A DNA stretch of 64,000 nucleotides from JAJDUF01 sp965214295 (GTDB lineage: Bacteria > Chloroflexota > UBA11872 > UBA12225 > JAJDUF01), in the NCBI GenBank assembly GCA_965214295.1, contig OZ243944.1, positions 1,302,001-1,366,000 on the forward strand. Direction: 5' to 3'. Below, in pieces: positions 52,895 to 61,088 of the stretch. The notes beneath the pieces are model-generated. The model saw only the letters and a program-made list of their open reading frames with translations, ran no database searches and was not told the DNA's origin. Positions within the stretch are counted from its first letter, which is position 1, and each line of letters starts with the position of its first letter. Both the position numbers and the translations under genes were made by a program.

Positions 52895-53047
52895 GTGAGG
52901 TCCGACAAGTACCCTTCAGTAACCAAGGCGGTCCTGGCCGCTGTCGGGTGGGGGCTTGAAGCGAAAAAGAAGGAGCTTGAAGAACTTAAGGAACTGCACG
53001 ACGGGATCAAGGAATGGCACGATGAGATCAAGCACATTCTCCTGTAA
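52895..53047 (+). CDS. Small coiled-coil protein, possibly with a broken start
   Basis: A 50-residue frame from GTG 52895: KAVLAAVGWGLEAKKKELEE, then LKELHDGIKEWHDEIKHILL, a strongly heptad-like charged helix. Upstream the same frame reads LDGRIRENIELL and is open but lacks a start. ATG-TCT-GCA-AC at 52849 in a neighbouring frame would fit as the original start if one base were restored near 52859. It is divergent from the toxin-antitoxin pair. Function unknown. Confidence 0.4.
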   Translation: MRSDKYPSVTKAVLAAVGWGLEAKKKELEELKELHDGIKEWHDEIKHILL

Positions 53048-53065
53048 GCGGTGGGACGCGGCAGG

Positions 53066-53170
53066 TGGATTGCGGCTTGCGCCGCAATGACGAGGCGGGG
53101 AGCGGGTATGACGGGCGCAGCATGCTGCGCCCCTACGGCGGCTGGATTCCCGCTTTCGCGGGAATGACGG
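53066..53170. repeat. Cluster of family A, C and B hairpins
   Basis: GGATTGCGGC-TTGC-GCCGCAATGACG (53067-53092), GGGCGCAGCATGCTGCGCCCC (53112-53132) and GGATTCCCGC-TTTC-GCGGGAATGACGG (53143-53169) between the small coiled-coil gene and the nuoF end. Confidence 0.75.
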
Positions 53171-53187
53171 GGGAATGTCAACGGGGG

Positions 53188-54165
53188 CTAACGCGGTCTT
53201 AGCTCGTCGGGGAAGCTGCGGCGGAGGCTGAGGTAGGGCATCGGGGCGGCTTGGCCGAGGCCGCAGAGCGAGGCGGCGGTGATGACTTCGGGTAGCGCGT
53301 CCAGTTGCGCCCGTGCTGTCGCGTCCGCGGTGCCGCGGCGTACCGCGCCGATGAGGCGGGTCAGGTGCGCCATGCCTTCACGGCAGGGCGTACACTTCCC
53401 GCACGATTCGCGGGCGTTGTAGGCCGACAGGTGCTCGACGACTTCGATTAGGGGCAGGCGGTCGTCAATGACCACCATCCCGCCGGCGCCGAGCATCGCG
53501 TGGGTGTCGGCGAGCGGCCCGCCGACGATGGGAATTTCCAGCCGGTCGGCCGGGATCAGGCCGCCCGAGGGGCCACCACATAGCACGGCCCGGAGCTGCC
53601 GGTCGGGGAGGGCGCCGCCGCCGAGGTCTTCGACGATGGTGCGGACGGTCGTGCCGAACGGCACTTCGTAGGTGCCCGGCCGACGCACGGCGCCACTGAG
53701 ACTGATGACTTTGGTGCCCGGGAAGTCCGCGGTGCCGACGGAGCGGTACCAGGCGCTGCCCTCATGCACGATCAGCGGCACGTTGCCCAGGGTCTCGACG
53801 TTGCTGATGACGGTTGGCTGGCCCCATAGCCCTTGCTCGACGGGCAGGGGTGGCTTCAGCCGCGGCTCCGCCCGGTGGCCCTCGATGCTGTTGAGAATGA
53901 CCGACTCTTCGCCGCAGACGTAGCCGCCGGCGCCGCGCCGCACCTCGACCGGGACCGACAGAAGGCTGCTCGATTTGGCCTGCGCCAGCGCAATGCCCAT
54001 CCGTTCGGTAGCGAGATCGGCCTGCCCGTTGATGTAGAGGTAGATGCACGCGGCTTCGAGGGCGAGGGCCGCAATCTGCATCCCCTCCACGAGCAGGTGC
54101 GGATCGTATTCCATGAGGTACCGATCCTTGGAGACGCCCGGCTCCCCCTCTTCTGCGTTCACCAC
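53188..54165 (-). CDS. nuoF: NADH-quinone oxidoreductase NuoF part of a NuoE-NuoF fusion, separated by a frameshift
   Basis: The flavoprotein of respiratory complex I or a related NAD-reducing dehydrogenase. This frame holds the FMN/NADH region (VVNAEEGEPGVSKDRYLMEY, RRGAGGYVCGEESVILNS) and the N3-cluster cysteines (ESCGKCTPCREG, SLCGLGQ). The homologous sequence extends further upstream in the same frame (GAYFPLAIKLQTARRHAGPR) to the C6 run at 54230-54235. There it meets the NuoE-containing frame (54159-54863) ending in LRGRG, and adding one G restores LRGRGGAYFP. The first internal start codon is 54165 (GTG). A one-base homopolymer contraction, real or artefactual, splits the gene. Confidence 0.88.
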   Translation of the reverse strand: MVNAEEGEPGVSKDRYLMEYDPHLLVEGMQIAALALEAACIYLYINGQADLATERMGIALAQAKSSSLLSVPVEVRRGAGGYVCGEESVILNSIEGHRAEPRLKPPLPVEQGLWGQPTVISNVETLGNVPLIVHEGSAWYRSVGTADFPGTKVISLSGAVRRPGTYEVPFGTTVRTIVEDLGGGALPDRQLRAVLCGGPSGGLIPADRLEIPIVGGPLADTHAMLGAGGMVVIDDRLPLIEVVEHLSAYNARESCGKCTPCREGMAHLTRLIGAVRRGTADATARAQLDALPEVITAASLCGLGQAAPMPYLSLRRSFPDELRPR

Positions 54166-54863
54166 GTAGTAGCGCGGGCCGGCATGCCGGCGTGCCGTTT
54201 GCAGCTTGATGGCCAGCGGGAAATAGGCGCCCCCCGACCACGCAGGCGAGCCGTGTTAAGCAGCTCGATCACTGCCGCCGGCCCCAACGCCTGCGCCCGT
54301 TCTAGGGCCTGATAGCTACCAGCGGCACGGGCGGCCTCCAGGGAGAGCGGATCAACCGTCCCGCAGCGGCGCAGCACGCGGCGCACTTCCGGCGGGCGGG
54401 TGTCGCGGACCGGCCGGACGGGATGGGGCGGTGGTTCCGACGAGGCCAGGAGGTCGCGGAGCCGCTCCGGCGTGGCGCCGGTGATGCAGCGTCCGTCTAT
54501 TTCGGCCACGGGGCCGGCGTCGCAGATGAACAGACATTCGTGCTCGACCACCGTGCAGCCACCAACCTCGTCCGCGAGGCTGCGGGCCGCGGCCAGTAGC
54601 TCGTGTGCCCCGTGTTGGCGACAGCTGAGGCAGGTGCAGACACCGATGACTCGGCCGCTGGGCTGCTCCAAGCGCAGCTCGTTGTAGCTGGTCGCAATGC
54701 CGTAGACGGTGCTTTCCGGCATGAAGAGGTGGCGGGAGACGGCGCGTAGCCCCTCGGCCGCGAGATAGCCGTCGGCAGCGTGGATTGCCCGCAGCGCCGG
54801 CAACAGCTGCGTTCGCTCTCGCGGCAGGTTAGCCAGGATCGTGTCGTAGTTGGTGCGCGCCAT
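54159..54863 (-). CDS. nuoE: NuoE-like 2Fe-2S subunit fused to the NuoF N-terminus, frameshifted at its 3' end
   Basis: A 234-residue frame from ATG 54863. The thioredoxin-like NuoE domain binds a [2Fe-2S] cluster with Cys76-x4-Cys81 (GVCTCLSCRQHGA) and Cys110-x3-Cys114 (HECLFICDAGP). A linker then leads into the first NuoF segment (AAVIELLNTARLRGRG), after which the frame goes wrong at the C6 run (54230-54235) and ends at 54159 in unrelated residues. The undisturbed gene would encode a ~558-residue NuoEF fusion. No other nuo genes follow, so this may belong to a small NAD(P)-dependent dehydrogenase such as a formate dehydrogenase or hydrogenase. Confidence 0.85.
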   Translation of the reverse strand: MARTNYDTILANLPRERTQLLPALRAIHAADGYLAAEGLRAVSRHLFMPESTVYGIATSYNELRLEQPSGRVIGVCTCLSCRQHGAHELLAAARSLADEVGGCTVVEHECLFICDAGPVAEIDGRCITGATPERLRDLLASSEPPPHPVRPVRDTRPPEVRRVLRRCGTVDPLSLEAARAAGSYQALERAQALGPAAVIELLNTARLRGRGAPISRWPSSCKRHAGMPARATTW

Positions 54864-55052
54864 GCGGCTATCCCTTCACCGCGTCGTCGTCCGCCTAAAT
54901 CTAGCGTAGCACTCCCAATCTGTCAGCCGCGCGCCGCTTGCTACCATCTTGGCGCGGGCAGCAGCAGCCGCGCGGGCGTTCGACCGGAGCCTTGACCGGG
55001 AAAGGCCACGTAGCTCGCTGCGCCGGTACAAGCAATGCCAATCGAGGAGCCA

Positions 55053-55640
55053 ATGCCCCCCGCAACTGAGCGCCAGCAGCTTATGATGCGCCGCCCCAAC
55101 CTCGATGGATTGCCCCGGCTCGTCGTGCCGTCGGGGTATACCCTGCGATCCTATCGTCGTGGGGACGAGGCGGCGTGGGCGGCGATCATGAATACCGGTA
55201 TCGGCAGCGATTGGACGGCGGCGCGCTGCGTTGAAAGCCTGACTGGGCAACCCCAATTCCGTCCCGACGGTCTGTTCTTCGCCACGGTAGGAGACACGGC
55301 CGGCCCGGCGATTGGCTCCGCCTGCGCCTGGACCGAACACCCGAACGAGCAAGATGAAGGCCTCGTCCACATGGTCTGTGTGCTCCCAGAGCACCGTGGC
55401 CACGGCCTCGGGCGAGTGGTGACGCTCGCCGTGCTGCACTACCTGCGGCAGCACGACTTTCGCTCGGCGCGCTTGCGGACGGACGATTGGCGGCGCTCGG
55501 CCATCCGCGCCTACCTGTCGTTGGACCTGGAGCCGTTTTACCCGCCCGATCCGGCGCCGGGTGACGATCATCGGGCGCGGTGGGCCGCGGTCATCGCGCG
55601 GCTTGGTGCGTCTCCAGCACATGGAACCGACGGCCCATGA
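55053..55640 (+). CDS. GNAT-family acetyltransferase
   Basis: A 195-residue protein from ATG 55053, chosen because GAGGAG lies just before it (ATG 55035 is in frame). The acetyl-CoA-binding motif A is VCVLPEHRGHGLGRVVTLAV with the R/QxxGxG/A signature HRGHGLG, and motif B-like RLRTDDWRRSAIRAYLSLDL follows. The substrate is unknown. Its TGA overlaps the next gene's ATG (ATGA at 55637-55640), so the two are coupled. Confidence 0.88.
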   Translation: MPPATERQQLMMRRPNLDGLPRLVVPSGYTLRSYRRGDEAAWAAIMNTGIGSDWTAARCVESLTGQPQFRPDGLFFATVGDTAGPAIGSACAWTEHPNEQDEGLVHMVCVLPEHRGHGLGRVVTLAVLHYLRQHDFRSARLRTDDWRRSAIRAYLSLDLEPFYPPDPAPGDDHRARWAAVIARLGASPAHGTDGP

Positions 55641-56959
55641 GTAATCGGACAGCTCGCGCGCCGCTGACGCGCCGCCGCGGGCGACGGGCGTTGCTCGGAG
55701 CGGGGATCATGGTCGTCGCCGCGGGCGGGGGCGCGGTGGGGGCTGCGTTGTGGGGGAGCTTCATCCGCTCGGAACAAGCGACGCCGAGCGGGCCGCCAAC
55801 CCCGGTGCCGCTCAACGCCGTCGCAACACAGCCCACCGACCGGCAGCTCTGGCCAAGGCTGGCGGCACGGCTGGCCGAGCGGGAGCCGGCCGTGCCGCTG
55901 GTGCCGGAGGTGGTCGGGCTTGACGATGTTGCTCGGTCGCTCGCTGCCGGGGAGGCGGCCGGCCTCCTGGCGGTGCCGGACTCCCGCGTGACACAGTTGG
56001 CGGCGACGGCTGGCCTGGCGGCGACGGCTGACCTCCTGCACGGCAAGAACGCGCCTACCCGCGACGAATTCGTCCACCGTCTGTTCGGGGCGTTAAGCCT
56101 CGAAGGAGTGCTGTACGGCTTGCCCTGGCGCTGGCACGGAGCCGCGTTGCTGCTCGACAGCGCTACCTGGCAGCGGGCTGCTCTAAAGCTGCCGCCCGAC
56201 CACTGGCGGGACGACCGCTGGTCGCTACAGGCGATGGAGGCTGCTATTGCGCGATTTCAGGAGCTGGCAACGGCAAATGCTCCGGGGCCGCCACCCTTTC
56301 GGGGCGGTATACGCTGGTCGGATTGGCTGCCGTGGCTCTGGGTGAACGACGCTGCGTTGTGGCGGCACGGCGCTACGGCCACGACACTCACCGAGCCGGC
56401 TGCCGTAGCCGCTTTGCACCGTTATACCGAGTGGCGCACGACGCCGCGGATGGCTACGGGAAACGCCGGTGCTATCGGCATGGTGGAACCGACCTGGCGC
56501 ACGACGGGCCAAGCACTGGCAGCCGGCCATGCGGCGTGTTCCCTGCCTCGCGGCGTGTGGCGCACGACCCTGCTACGCTCGGATGCGCTACTGCTGACGA
56601 GAGCGGCGGCGCAGCCGGATGCGGCGCGGCGGGTGCTGATCGCCTTAGCGACGGACGCAGGACAGGAGATCGTAGCCGCGGACGGCGCCGGCTTTCCCGT
56701 GTGGCGAGCGACACTGGCGGGGCGGACGCTGTGGGAGCAATGGCGAGAGACGCCGCTCTTGGTACGGGCGCTGCGGACCTTTATCGAGATGGGAACGTAT
56801 GGCGCAGTGCCACCCTACCCGAGCCGCTGGCCCGAGGCAGAGCGGCTCCTCAATCGCGAGCTGGGACCGGCATTGGACGGTCACGCACCGCTGGCTGCGG
56901 TGGTACAGTCGGCGGCAGAGTCCCTGGCGCCGCTCCTAGCGGCATCACGCTGGCCGTAG
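55637..56959 (+). CDS. Extracellular solute-binding protein (sugar-type)
   Basis: A 440-residue exported protein. The N-terminus has a twin-arginine-like RRRGRRALLGAG followed by a hydrophobic segment (MVVAAGGGAVGAALWG). The body shows the periplasmic-binding layout of family 1 sugar-binding proteins: GVLYGLPWRWHGAALLLDSA (the usual GxxYGLP), a helix with PPDHWRDDRW, and LLNRELGPALDGHAPLAAVV at the C-terminus. No permease or ATPase is near. Translation is coupled to the GNAT gene. It may bind a carbohydrate, but ligand residues cannot be read. Confidence 0.75.
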   Translation: MSNRTARAPLTRRRGRRALLGAGIMVVAAGGGAVGAALWGSFIRSEQATPSGPPTPVPLNAVATQPTDRQLWPRLAARLAEREPAVPLVPEVVGLDDVARSLAAGEAAGLLAVPDSRVTQLAATAGLAATADLLHGKNAPTRDEFVHRLFGALSLEGVLYGLPWRWHGAALLLDSATWQRAALKLPPDHWRDDRWSLQAMEAAIARFQELATANAPGPPPFRGGIRWSDWLPWLWVNDAALWRHGATATTLTEPAAVAALHRYTEWRTTPRMATGNAGAIGMVEPTWRTTGQALAAGHAACSLPRGVWRTTLLRSDALLLTRAAAQPDAARRVLIALATDAGQEIVAADGAGFPVWRATLAGRTLWEQWRETPLLVRALRTFIEMGTYGAVPPYPSRWPEAERLLNRELGPALDGHAPLAAVVQSAAESLAPLLAASRWP

Positions 56960-57059
56960 GAGCACCGGCTGTCCGGTGCCGCGGTACTGAGAGGGAAGCT
57001 CTCCCATCGTTGGTCTGCCGGATGGACCCTGCTTCTGGTTGCGATGAAGGTAGCAAGCG

Positions 57060-58373
57060 ATGATACAAGCGCGGCTTACGAAGCTCTTCGATACGGCCTG
57101 GCCGGCGTTGGCGCTAGTGTTGGTCGTGGCCGGCGTGGTGCGGCTCGGTTACGTCCTGACGCTGGAGAATGCGCTCAACGTCACCTTTGAAGCCGATCCG
57201 ATTACCTACGATCAGCTGGCCCGCAATCTCCTGGCCGGCCGACCTTACGTCGGGGCCAGCTTTTACTTTCCGGCCGGTACCGAGAACCCCACGGCCCTCT
57301 GGGACCCGCTCTACCCGCTGTTCCTCGCCGGCATCTACGCGCTGGTGGGCCACGACTTCCTCGCGGTACGTCTGGCCCAAGTGGTGCTGGGCGTGGCCTC
57401 CTGCGGCTTGTTGTACGTGCTCGGACGCTCCATCTTTGGCCCCCGGGTTGGGCTGTTGGGTGCCGGGTTTGCTGCCATCTATCCCTTCTTCATCTATTAC
57501 ACCGGACAGCTACTGACCGAGACGCTCTTTATCTTCCTGCTGCTGCTGCTCCTGACGCTGGCGCGCTACGTCGCGCAGCGGCGTATCCGAGGCATGATAG
57601 CGGTCCTCACGCTGGGCATCACCGCCGGCTTGACGGTGCTCACTCGTGCCGAGGCGCTGTACTTCGCAGTGATCCTGATCGTTGTGCTGGGGTGGTGGTC
57701 GGCCCCCCTGTATGTCGGGGCACACCACGGCCTGTCCCGACCGGCGCGCCTCACTTCGCTTATCGCGCTCGTGGTGGTGTTTGTGGCCACGTTGTCACCT
57801 TGGGTCGGGTTCAACTACGCCCGGTTCGACCGCCTCTTGGTCACCACCAAGCTGGGCTACAACCTCTACAAGTATTATCATCCCCGCATGACCGCCGATC
57901 AGCGCGTGCGTAGCGACGACATACCGCTGCCGGACCTGAGTGGGCTGTCGGAGCCGGAGCGGGAGGATCGCTTGTTGAGCGAGGGGCTGGGATTTATGGC
58001 CGACGATCCGGCGCGGACGGCGCGGTTCATGGTGGCCAAAGCCGGGCTGCTGTTCAAGCTGACGCCAAGCAACGAGCTCAACCGGCGCTATGCCCTGGTC
58101 AGCCTGCTGTCCTATGGCGTGCTCGTCCCGTTCATGGTCGGTGGCGCCCTACTGAGCCTACGGCGCTGGCCGCTGACGTGGCCTTTGCTGTTGTGGGTGG
58201 TCATGGGGAGCGCCAGTGGCATTCTCGTCTTCGCCGGCATCCGTCTGCGGATGCGTATCGAACCGATCTTGCTCTTATTCGCTGCGGTGGGGGGCGTCGA
58301 GCTTGTGCAGTGGCTTTGGTCGCGGCGTGGTGCCAGGCGTGAGGCGGGGCAGTCGGAGCAAGTCGGCGGCTGA
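57060..58373 (+). CDS. GT39-like membrane glycosyltransferase (PMT/ArnT clan)
   Basis: A 437-residue polytopic membrane protein with about ten transmembrane helices. The first periplasmic loop carries the expected acidic pair in TFEADPITYDQLARNLLAGR, then LWDPLYPLFLAGIYALVGHD and VRLAQVVLGVASCGLLYVLG, as in dolichol/undecaprenyl-phosphate-sugar-using transferases of the PMT_2 family. It probably transfers a sugar from a polyprenyl carrier to a lipid or protein on the outer face. The substrate is unknown. ATG 57060 is weakly preceded by AAGG. It stands alone. Confidence 0.85.
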   Translation: MIQARLTKLFDTAWPALALVLVVAGVVRLGYVLTLENALNVTFEADPITYDQLARNLLAGRPYVGASFYFPAGTENPTALWDPLYPLFLAGIYALVGHDFLAVRLAQVVLGVASCGLLYVLGRSIFGPRVGLLGAGFAAIYPFFIYYTGQLLTETLFIFLLLLLLTLARYVAQRRIRGMIAVLTLGITAGLTVLTRAEALYFAVILIVVLGWWSAPLYVGAHHGLSRPARLTSLIALVVVFVATLSPWVGFNYARFDRLLVTTKLGYNLYKYYHPRMTADQRVRSDDIPLPDLSGLSEPEREDRLLSEGLGFMADDPARTARFMVAKAGLLFKLTPSNELNRRYALVSLLSYGVLVPFMVGGALLSLRRWPLTWPLLLWVVMGSASGILVFAGIRLRMRIEPILLLFAAVGGVELVQWLWSRRGARREAGQSEQVGG

Positions 58374-58470
58374 TGGTCGCTGGCGAGCAGACTGCGAGCA
58401 GACATTGTAACTGCCACGAGAAGAGCTACACTCTACAGTCGTGTTGTGTACCTCTAGCTAGGTCCTACTA

Positions 58471-58827
58471 ATGGTCACTGACGATGCCGCAGCGCCAGCG
58501 ATACGGCGGTTCTACCGCTTGGTACGGAACATTCCACCTACGTTAGAAGACTTCCTGTCTTATGCTGCCCTCGGTATCCGTGTGGGCACCGATGACGCGG
58601 AAACTCGTCGTCTGAGCCGGGGCATCTCCGTGCAAGCCACAGAAGCTCAGGCCAAGCGGCGCCGCCGCCAGCTGCCCCAACTGGGAAATGCTATTGCTGT
58701 CCTGGAGATACCGGTTGGTGGCCTGATTCGCTACGAGCGGACCACTCGTACATCCGGCCACCATACAGTCTGGGGGCCGCCGGCAGCGCTGTTGCGCTGT
58801 GTGGTCGCCGTGATCCGACTGGAATAA
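58471..58827 (+). CDS. Small hypothetical protein, first gene of a two-gene cassette
   Basis: A 118-residue basic protein. APAIRRFYRLVRNIPPTLED and LSYAALGIRVGTDDAETRRL are followed by a basic helix (AKRRRRQLPQLGNAIAVLEI) and a beta-rich end with ERTTRTSGHHTVWGPPAALL. I do not recognise the family. It is followed 29 bases later by a second small gene with a very strong Shine-Dalgarno. The GC is lower than average. The layout resembles toxin-antitoxin or other two-gene accessory cassettes, without proof. Confidence 0.55.
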   Translation: MVTDDAAAPAIRRFYRLVRNIPPTLEDFLSYAALGIRVGTDDAETRRLSRGISVQATEAQAKRRRRQLPQLGNAIAVLEIPVGGLIRYERTTRTSGHHTVWGPPAALLRCVVAVIRLE

Positions 58828-58856
58828 GGTAGACTAGAAGGGAGGTGAAATTCCAT

Positions 58857-59096
58857 ATGGCTACGATCTTTGCACTCTGGGAAACGCGGTCGGGAAATAT
58901 CATTAACGACTACGCTACCGAAGAAGAGGCGCTGGCGGTAGTACGTGAAACTATCGAGCAGTACGGCCTTCCTGCGGTGGCTACCTTCTCCTTGGTGTGC
59001 GAGACTGCTCAGGACACGATGTTGCTTGCCGAAGGTCAGGCCCTAGCTGAACGTGCTCTAGCACTCGCTACTCCCCGTATAGGCTCACTGGCGTAG
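58857..59096 (+). CDS. Small hypothetical protein, second gene of the cassette
   Basis: A 79-residue protein. GGAGGTGA eight bases before ATG 58857 nearly matches the full anti-Shine-Dalgarno and fixes the start. ATIFALWETRSGNIINDYAT leads into EEALAVVRETIEQYG, an arrangement of short beta strands and a helix, and an Ala-rich helix closes it. It is small, acidic and encoded immediately downstream of a small basic protein. It is a common type of protein in Chloroflexota genomes, but I know no function. Confidence 0.6.
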   Translation: MATIFALWETRSGNIINDYATEEEALAVVRETIEQYGLPAVATFSLVCETAQDTMLLAEGQALAERALALATPRIGSLA

Positions 59097-59152
59097 GTAC
59101 TGGGGCCGCCGGCCCCCAGCCGGGAGGCCGGGTGGCCTGCCGCTGCCGAGAC

Positions 59153-59860
59153 TCAGTTGTCGCCCGGTGTGTTCTCGAAGATGTCCTGGAGATCCAGTCC
59201 CGTCTCCTTGGTGATGCCGCTGACGAGGTAGTAGAGCGCGATGACGAGAATGATGATTGAGGGGACGGTGATGACCGGGAAGCTCAGGGCGGTCATGCGC
59301 CCTAGCTCCTCGTTGAAGGCGGTGCTACCCGGATCGCTGACGACGACGACTCGCGCCAGGACATAGTTCAGCACGGTCGAGACGAGTAGCCCGAACACTA
59401 CCATGTACGTCACGATGACCAGCCGGCGCTCGTAGGCTTGGACACGGCCCCGCTGCTGCAGCGCCGCGTAGACCCGTTCGACAGCGATGACTTGGTGGAT
59501 GATCGTCTTGATAAGCGGATACCGGGTCCGCAGCGAGACGAGCACCGCGACCCCAGCGACGAACGGAACGGCCGCTTCCTTGATCGCCAGCCACTCGACC
59601 GGTAGCTTGAGCAGGCCGATGCCGCCGGTGAGCAGCACGCTGACGAATCCCAGCGCCGAGTAGAAGTTGAACCCGCGCCGTGCTACGAAGTCATATAGCC
59701 CATAGCCGACCGGAAACGCCAGGGCCAGGAGCAGCCCGTATACCGGCCCCAACCGGTCCTCGCGGCTGAGTTGCATCAGGACGATGGCCGGGAGGGCAAT
59801 GTTCAGCCCGATGTTCAGTAGCGGGTTTTCGCGGCGTGCTCTTTTGGCGTTGGCACTCAT
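59153..59860 (-). CDS. VC0807-family membrane protein
   Basis: A 235-residue integral membrane protein with about six transmembrane helices. NPLLNIGLNIALPAIVLMQL opens it, with LAFPVGYGLYDFVARRGFNF, LGFVSVLLTGGIGLLKLP and AIKEAAVPFVAGVAVLVSLR as family blocks (the VC0807/DUF3159-like group). Function is unknown. GGAGTGG precedes the ATG. It stands alone, convergent with the two-gene cassette. Confidence 0.85.
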   Translation of the reverse strand: MSANAKRARRENPLLNIGLNIALPAIVLMQLSREDRLGPVYGLLLALAFPVGYGLYDFVARRGFNFYSALGFVSVLLTGGIGLLKLPVEWLAIKEAAVPFVAGVAVLVSLRTRYPLIKTIIHQVIAVERVYAALQQRGRVQAYERRLVIVTYMVVFGLLVSTVLNYVLARVVVVSDPGSTAFNEELGRMTALSFPVITVPSIIILVIALYYLVSGITKETGLDLQDIFENTPGDN

Positions 59861-60027
59861 TGGATTTCCACTCCGACTCTAAAGCCGCCGTCTCGATTCC
59901 GCCACCCGGTTCGCAAGAGACTGTCAGCGGTGACACCGGCACGAGAGGGCAGCGTAATACTCACTCTATGCAGGATGGTAGCCGCTGCCGGCAGTCCATC
60001 GTTGCACCGGACTGCCCACTATGCCCA

Positions 60028-60582
60028 CTACCCCAGCGTATCGCGGACCAACTGCCAGGTGAAGGAGGAGCCATCCGGTAACGCAGCGCCGACAGCAGTA
60101 AAGGGAATGCGCCCCTCATCGTCCGGGTTGTAGAGGCGGGTAGGATAGTTCAACAGCGTGCCCGGCGCCGGCCCGGTGACCAGGAAGCCGTGCAGCGTCC
60201 GGCGCGGAATGAGCACGATGAACTGACCGTTGCCGGGCGCATCCGGCCCGATGTGAAAGAGGTTGAGGCGCCCGGCGGTGGGCGATTCGCGCCGCCAGTC
60301 ATAGATGGCTATCACAAGCTGCCCGGTGATGCACAGAAACCGATCCTCCTGATGCTGATGGACGTGCCATCGCTCCTCGTCGCGGGCCACGCCTGGCTCC
60401 GTCCGCGAGTAGTAGCACTGTGCGAACGGCCGGTTGACCGGATCGTAGACATCCTGCCAATCGGTACGCAGGGTCTCTACCAAGATGCCCCGCGGATCGG
60501 CGTTCACCCGCAGCGGCCGCAGTACAACATCGTGGATCAAACCCTCCGTCCGGTCCGGTGTGAGCAGCGGCAGCTTCTTCAT
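60028..60582 (-). CDS. dTDP-4-dehydrorhamnose 3,5-epimerase-like cupin
   Basis: A 184-residue cupin. PLRVNADPRGILVETLRTDW opens like RmlC, RWHVHQHQEDRFLCITGQLV carries the cupin His positions (RWHxH in place of the usual RGxHxH), and PRRTLHGFLVTGPAPGTLLN and YNPDDEGRIPF match the C-terminal half. RmlC enzymes epimerise a nucleotide-activated keto-sugar for rhamnose synthesis. No other rml gene is near, so this may be an RmlC-like protein of different specificity. ATG 60582 is used. Confidence 0.85.
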   Translation of the reverse strand: MKKLPLLTPDRTEGLIHDVVLRPLRVNADPRGILVETLRTDWQDVYDPVNRPFAQCYYSRTEPGVARDEERWHVHQHQEDRFLCITGQLVIAIYDWRRESPTAGRLNLFHIGPDAPGNGQFIVLIPRRTLHGFLVTGPAPGTLLNYPTRLYNPDDEGRIPFTAVGAALPDGSSFTWQLVRDTLG

Positions 60583-60617
60583 GGTGCTCTATGCTCTCAT
60601 GTCGCGGGTATAGATCG

Positions 60618-60829
60618 TCAGGCGACGGCTACGCGGCCGATTTCCGCGGACGGTTCCGGAAACGGCAAACCTTTCTGGCGCAGGCCTTCGAAGTGAAAAG
60701 CGGTGGCTTACCGAAAGGTGCGCTCACCTCAGCCCGGGTCTTGCCGGTAGCAATACAACCAGGGATATCCGGTGCATACGCCGCCCGGTTTCCCTCGGAT
60801 CTTTCGTAGATCACGAGGTAGCCCTTCAT
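60618..60829 (-). pseudogene. HicB-like antitoxin remnant, frameshifted
   Basis: ATG 60829 reads KGYLVIYERSEGNRAAYAPD and IPGCIATGKTRAEV, the N-terminus of a HicB-type degraded RNase H fold. The homology then continues in another frame as ERTFR, a TAA, and AFHFEGLRQKGLPFPEPSAE to a TGA at 60618. The original frame instead runs to 60629 through unlike residues. Both a frame change near 60785 and a stop are needed to explain it, so this copy is dead. No HicA is adjacent. Confidence 0.65.
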
Positions 60830-61070
60830 GGCCTTTGTCCGAGCGCGAGTGTCCGGCGCTCGCCAACGCCTCGTTGACCACGACCAGGCCCCCTTCAGCC
60901 TCGGCCCACAGCTGTTCATTCGCATTCAGCAACTCGATCCCATACACCGTCCCGTCCGGCGCCACGTCCGCGTAGATCGCATCGTTGACGCGAACAGTCT
61001 CTACCTCCACAGTTTTTGCGTGTAGTCGTAGGTAGGCGATATTGTAGCGGGGGTCGTAGGTCAGCTTCAT
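60729..61070 (-). CDS. DUF2283-domain protein
   Basis: A 113-residue frame. The DUF2283 domain occupies the first ~55 residues (KLTYDPRYNIAYLRLHAKTV, IYADVAPDGTVYGIELLNAN) and the rest is unlike the family and overlaps the HicB remnant start by about 100 bases, so the natural C-terminus may have been lost to a frame change. DUF2283 genes often sit beside DUF4258 genes, as here (the DUF4258 frame ends 18 bases upstream), in a probable toxin-antitoxin arrangement. GGGAGGGAGC precedes the ATG. Confidence 0.75.
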   Translation of the reverse strand: MKLTYDPRYNIAYLRLHAKTVEVETVRVNDAIYADVAPDGTVYGIELLNANEQLWAEAEGGLVVVNEALASAGHSRSDKGHEGLPRDLRKIRGKPGGVCTGYPWLYCYRQDPG

Positions 61071-61088
61071 GGTGCTCCCTCCCGAGAC

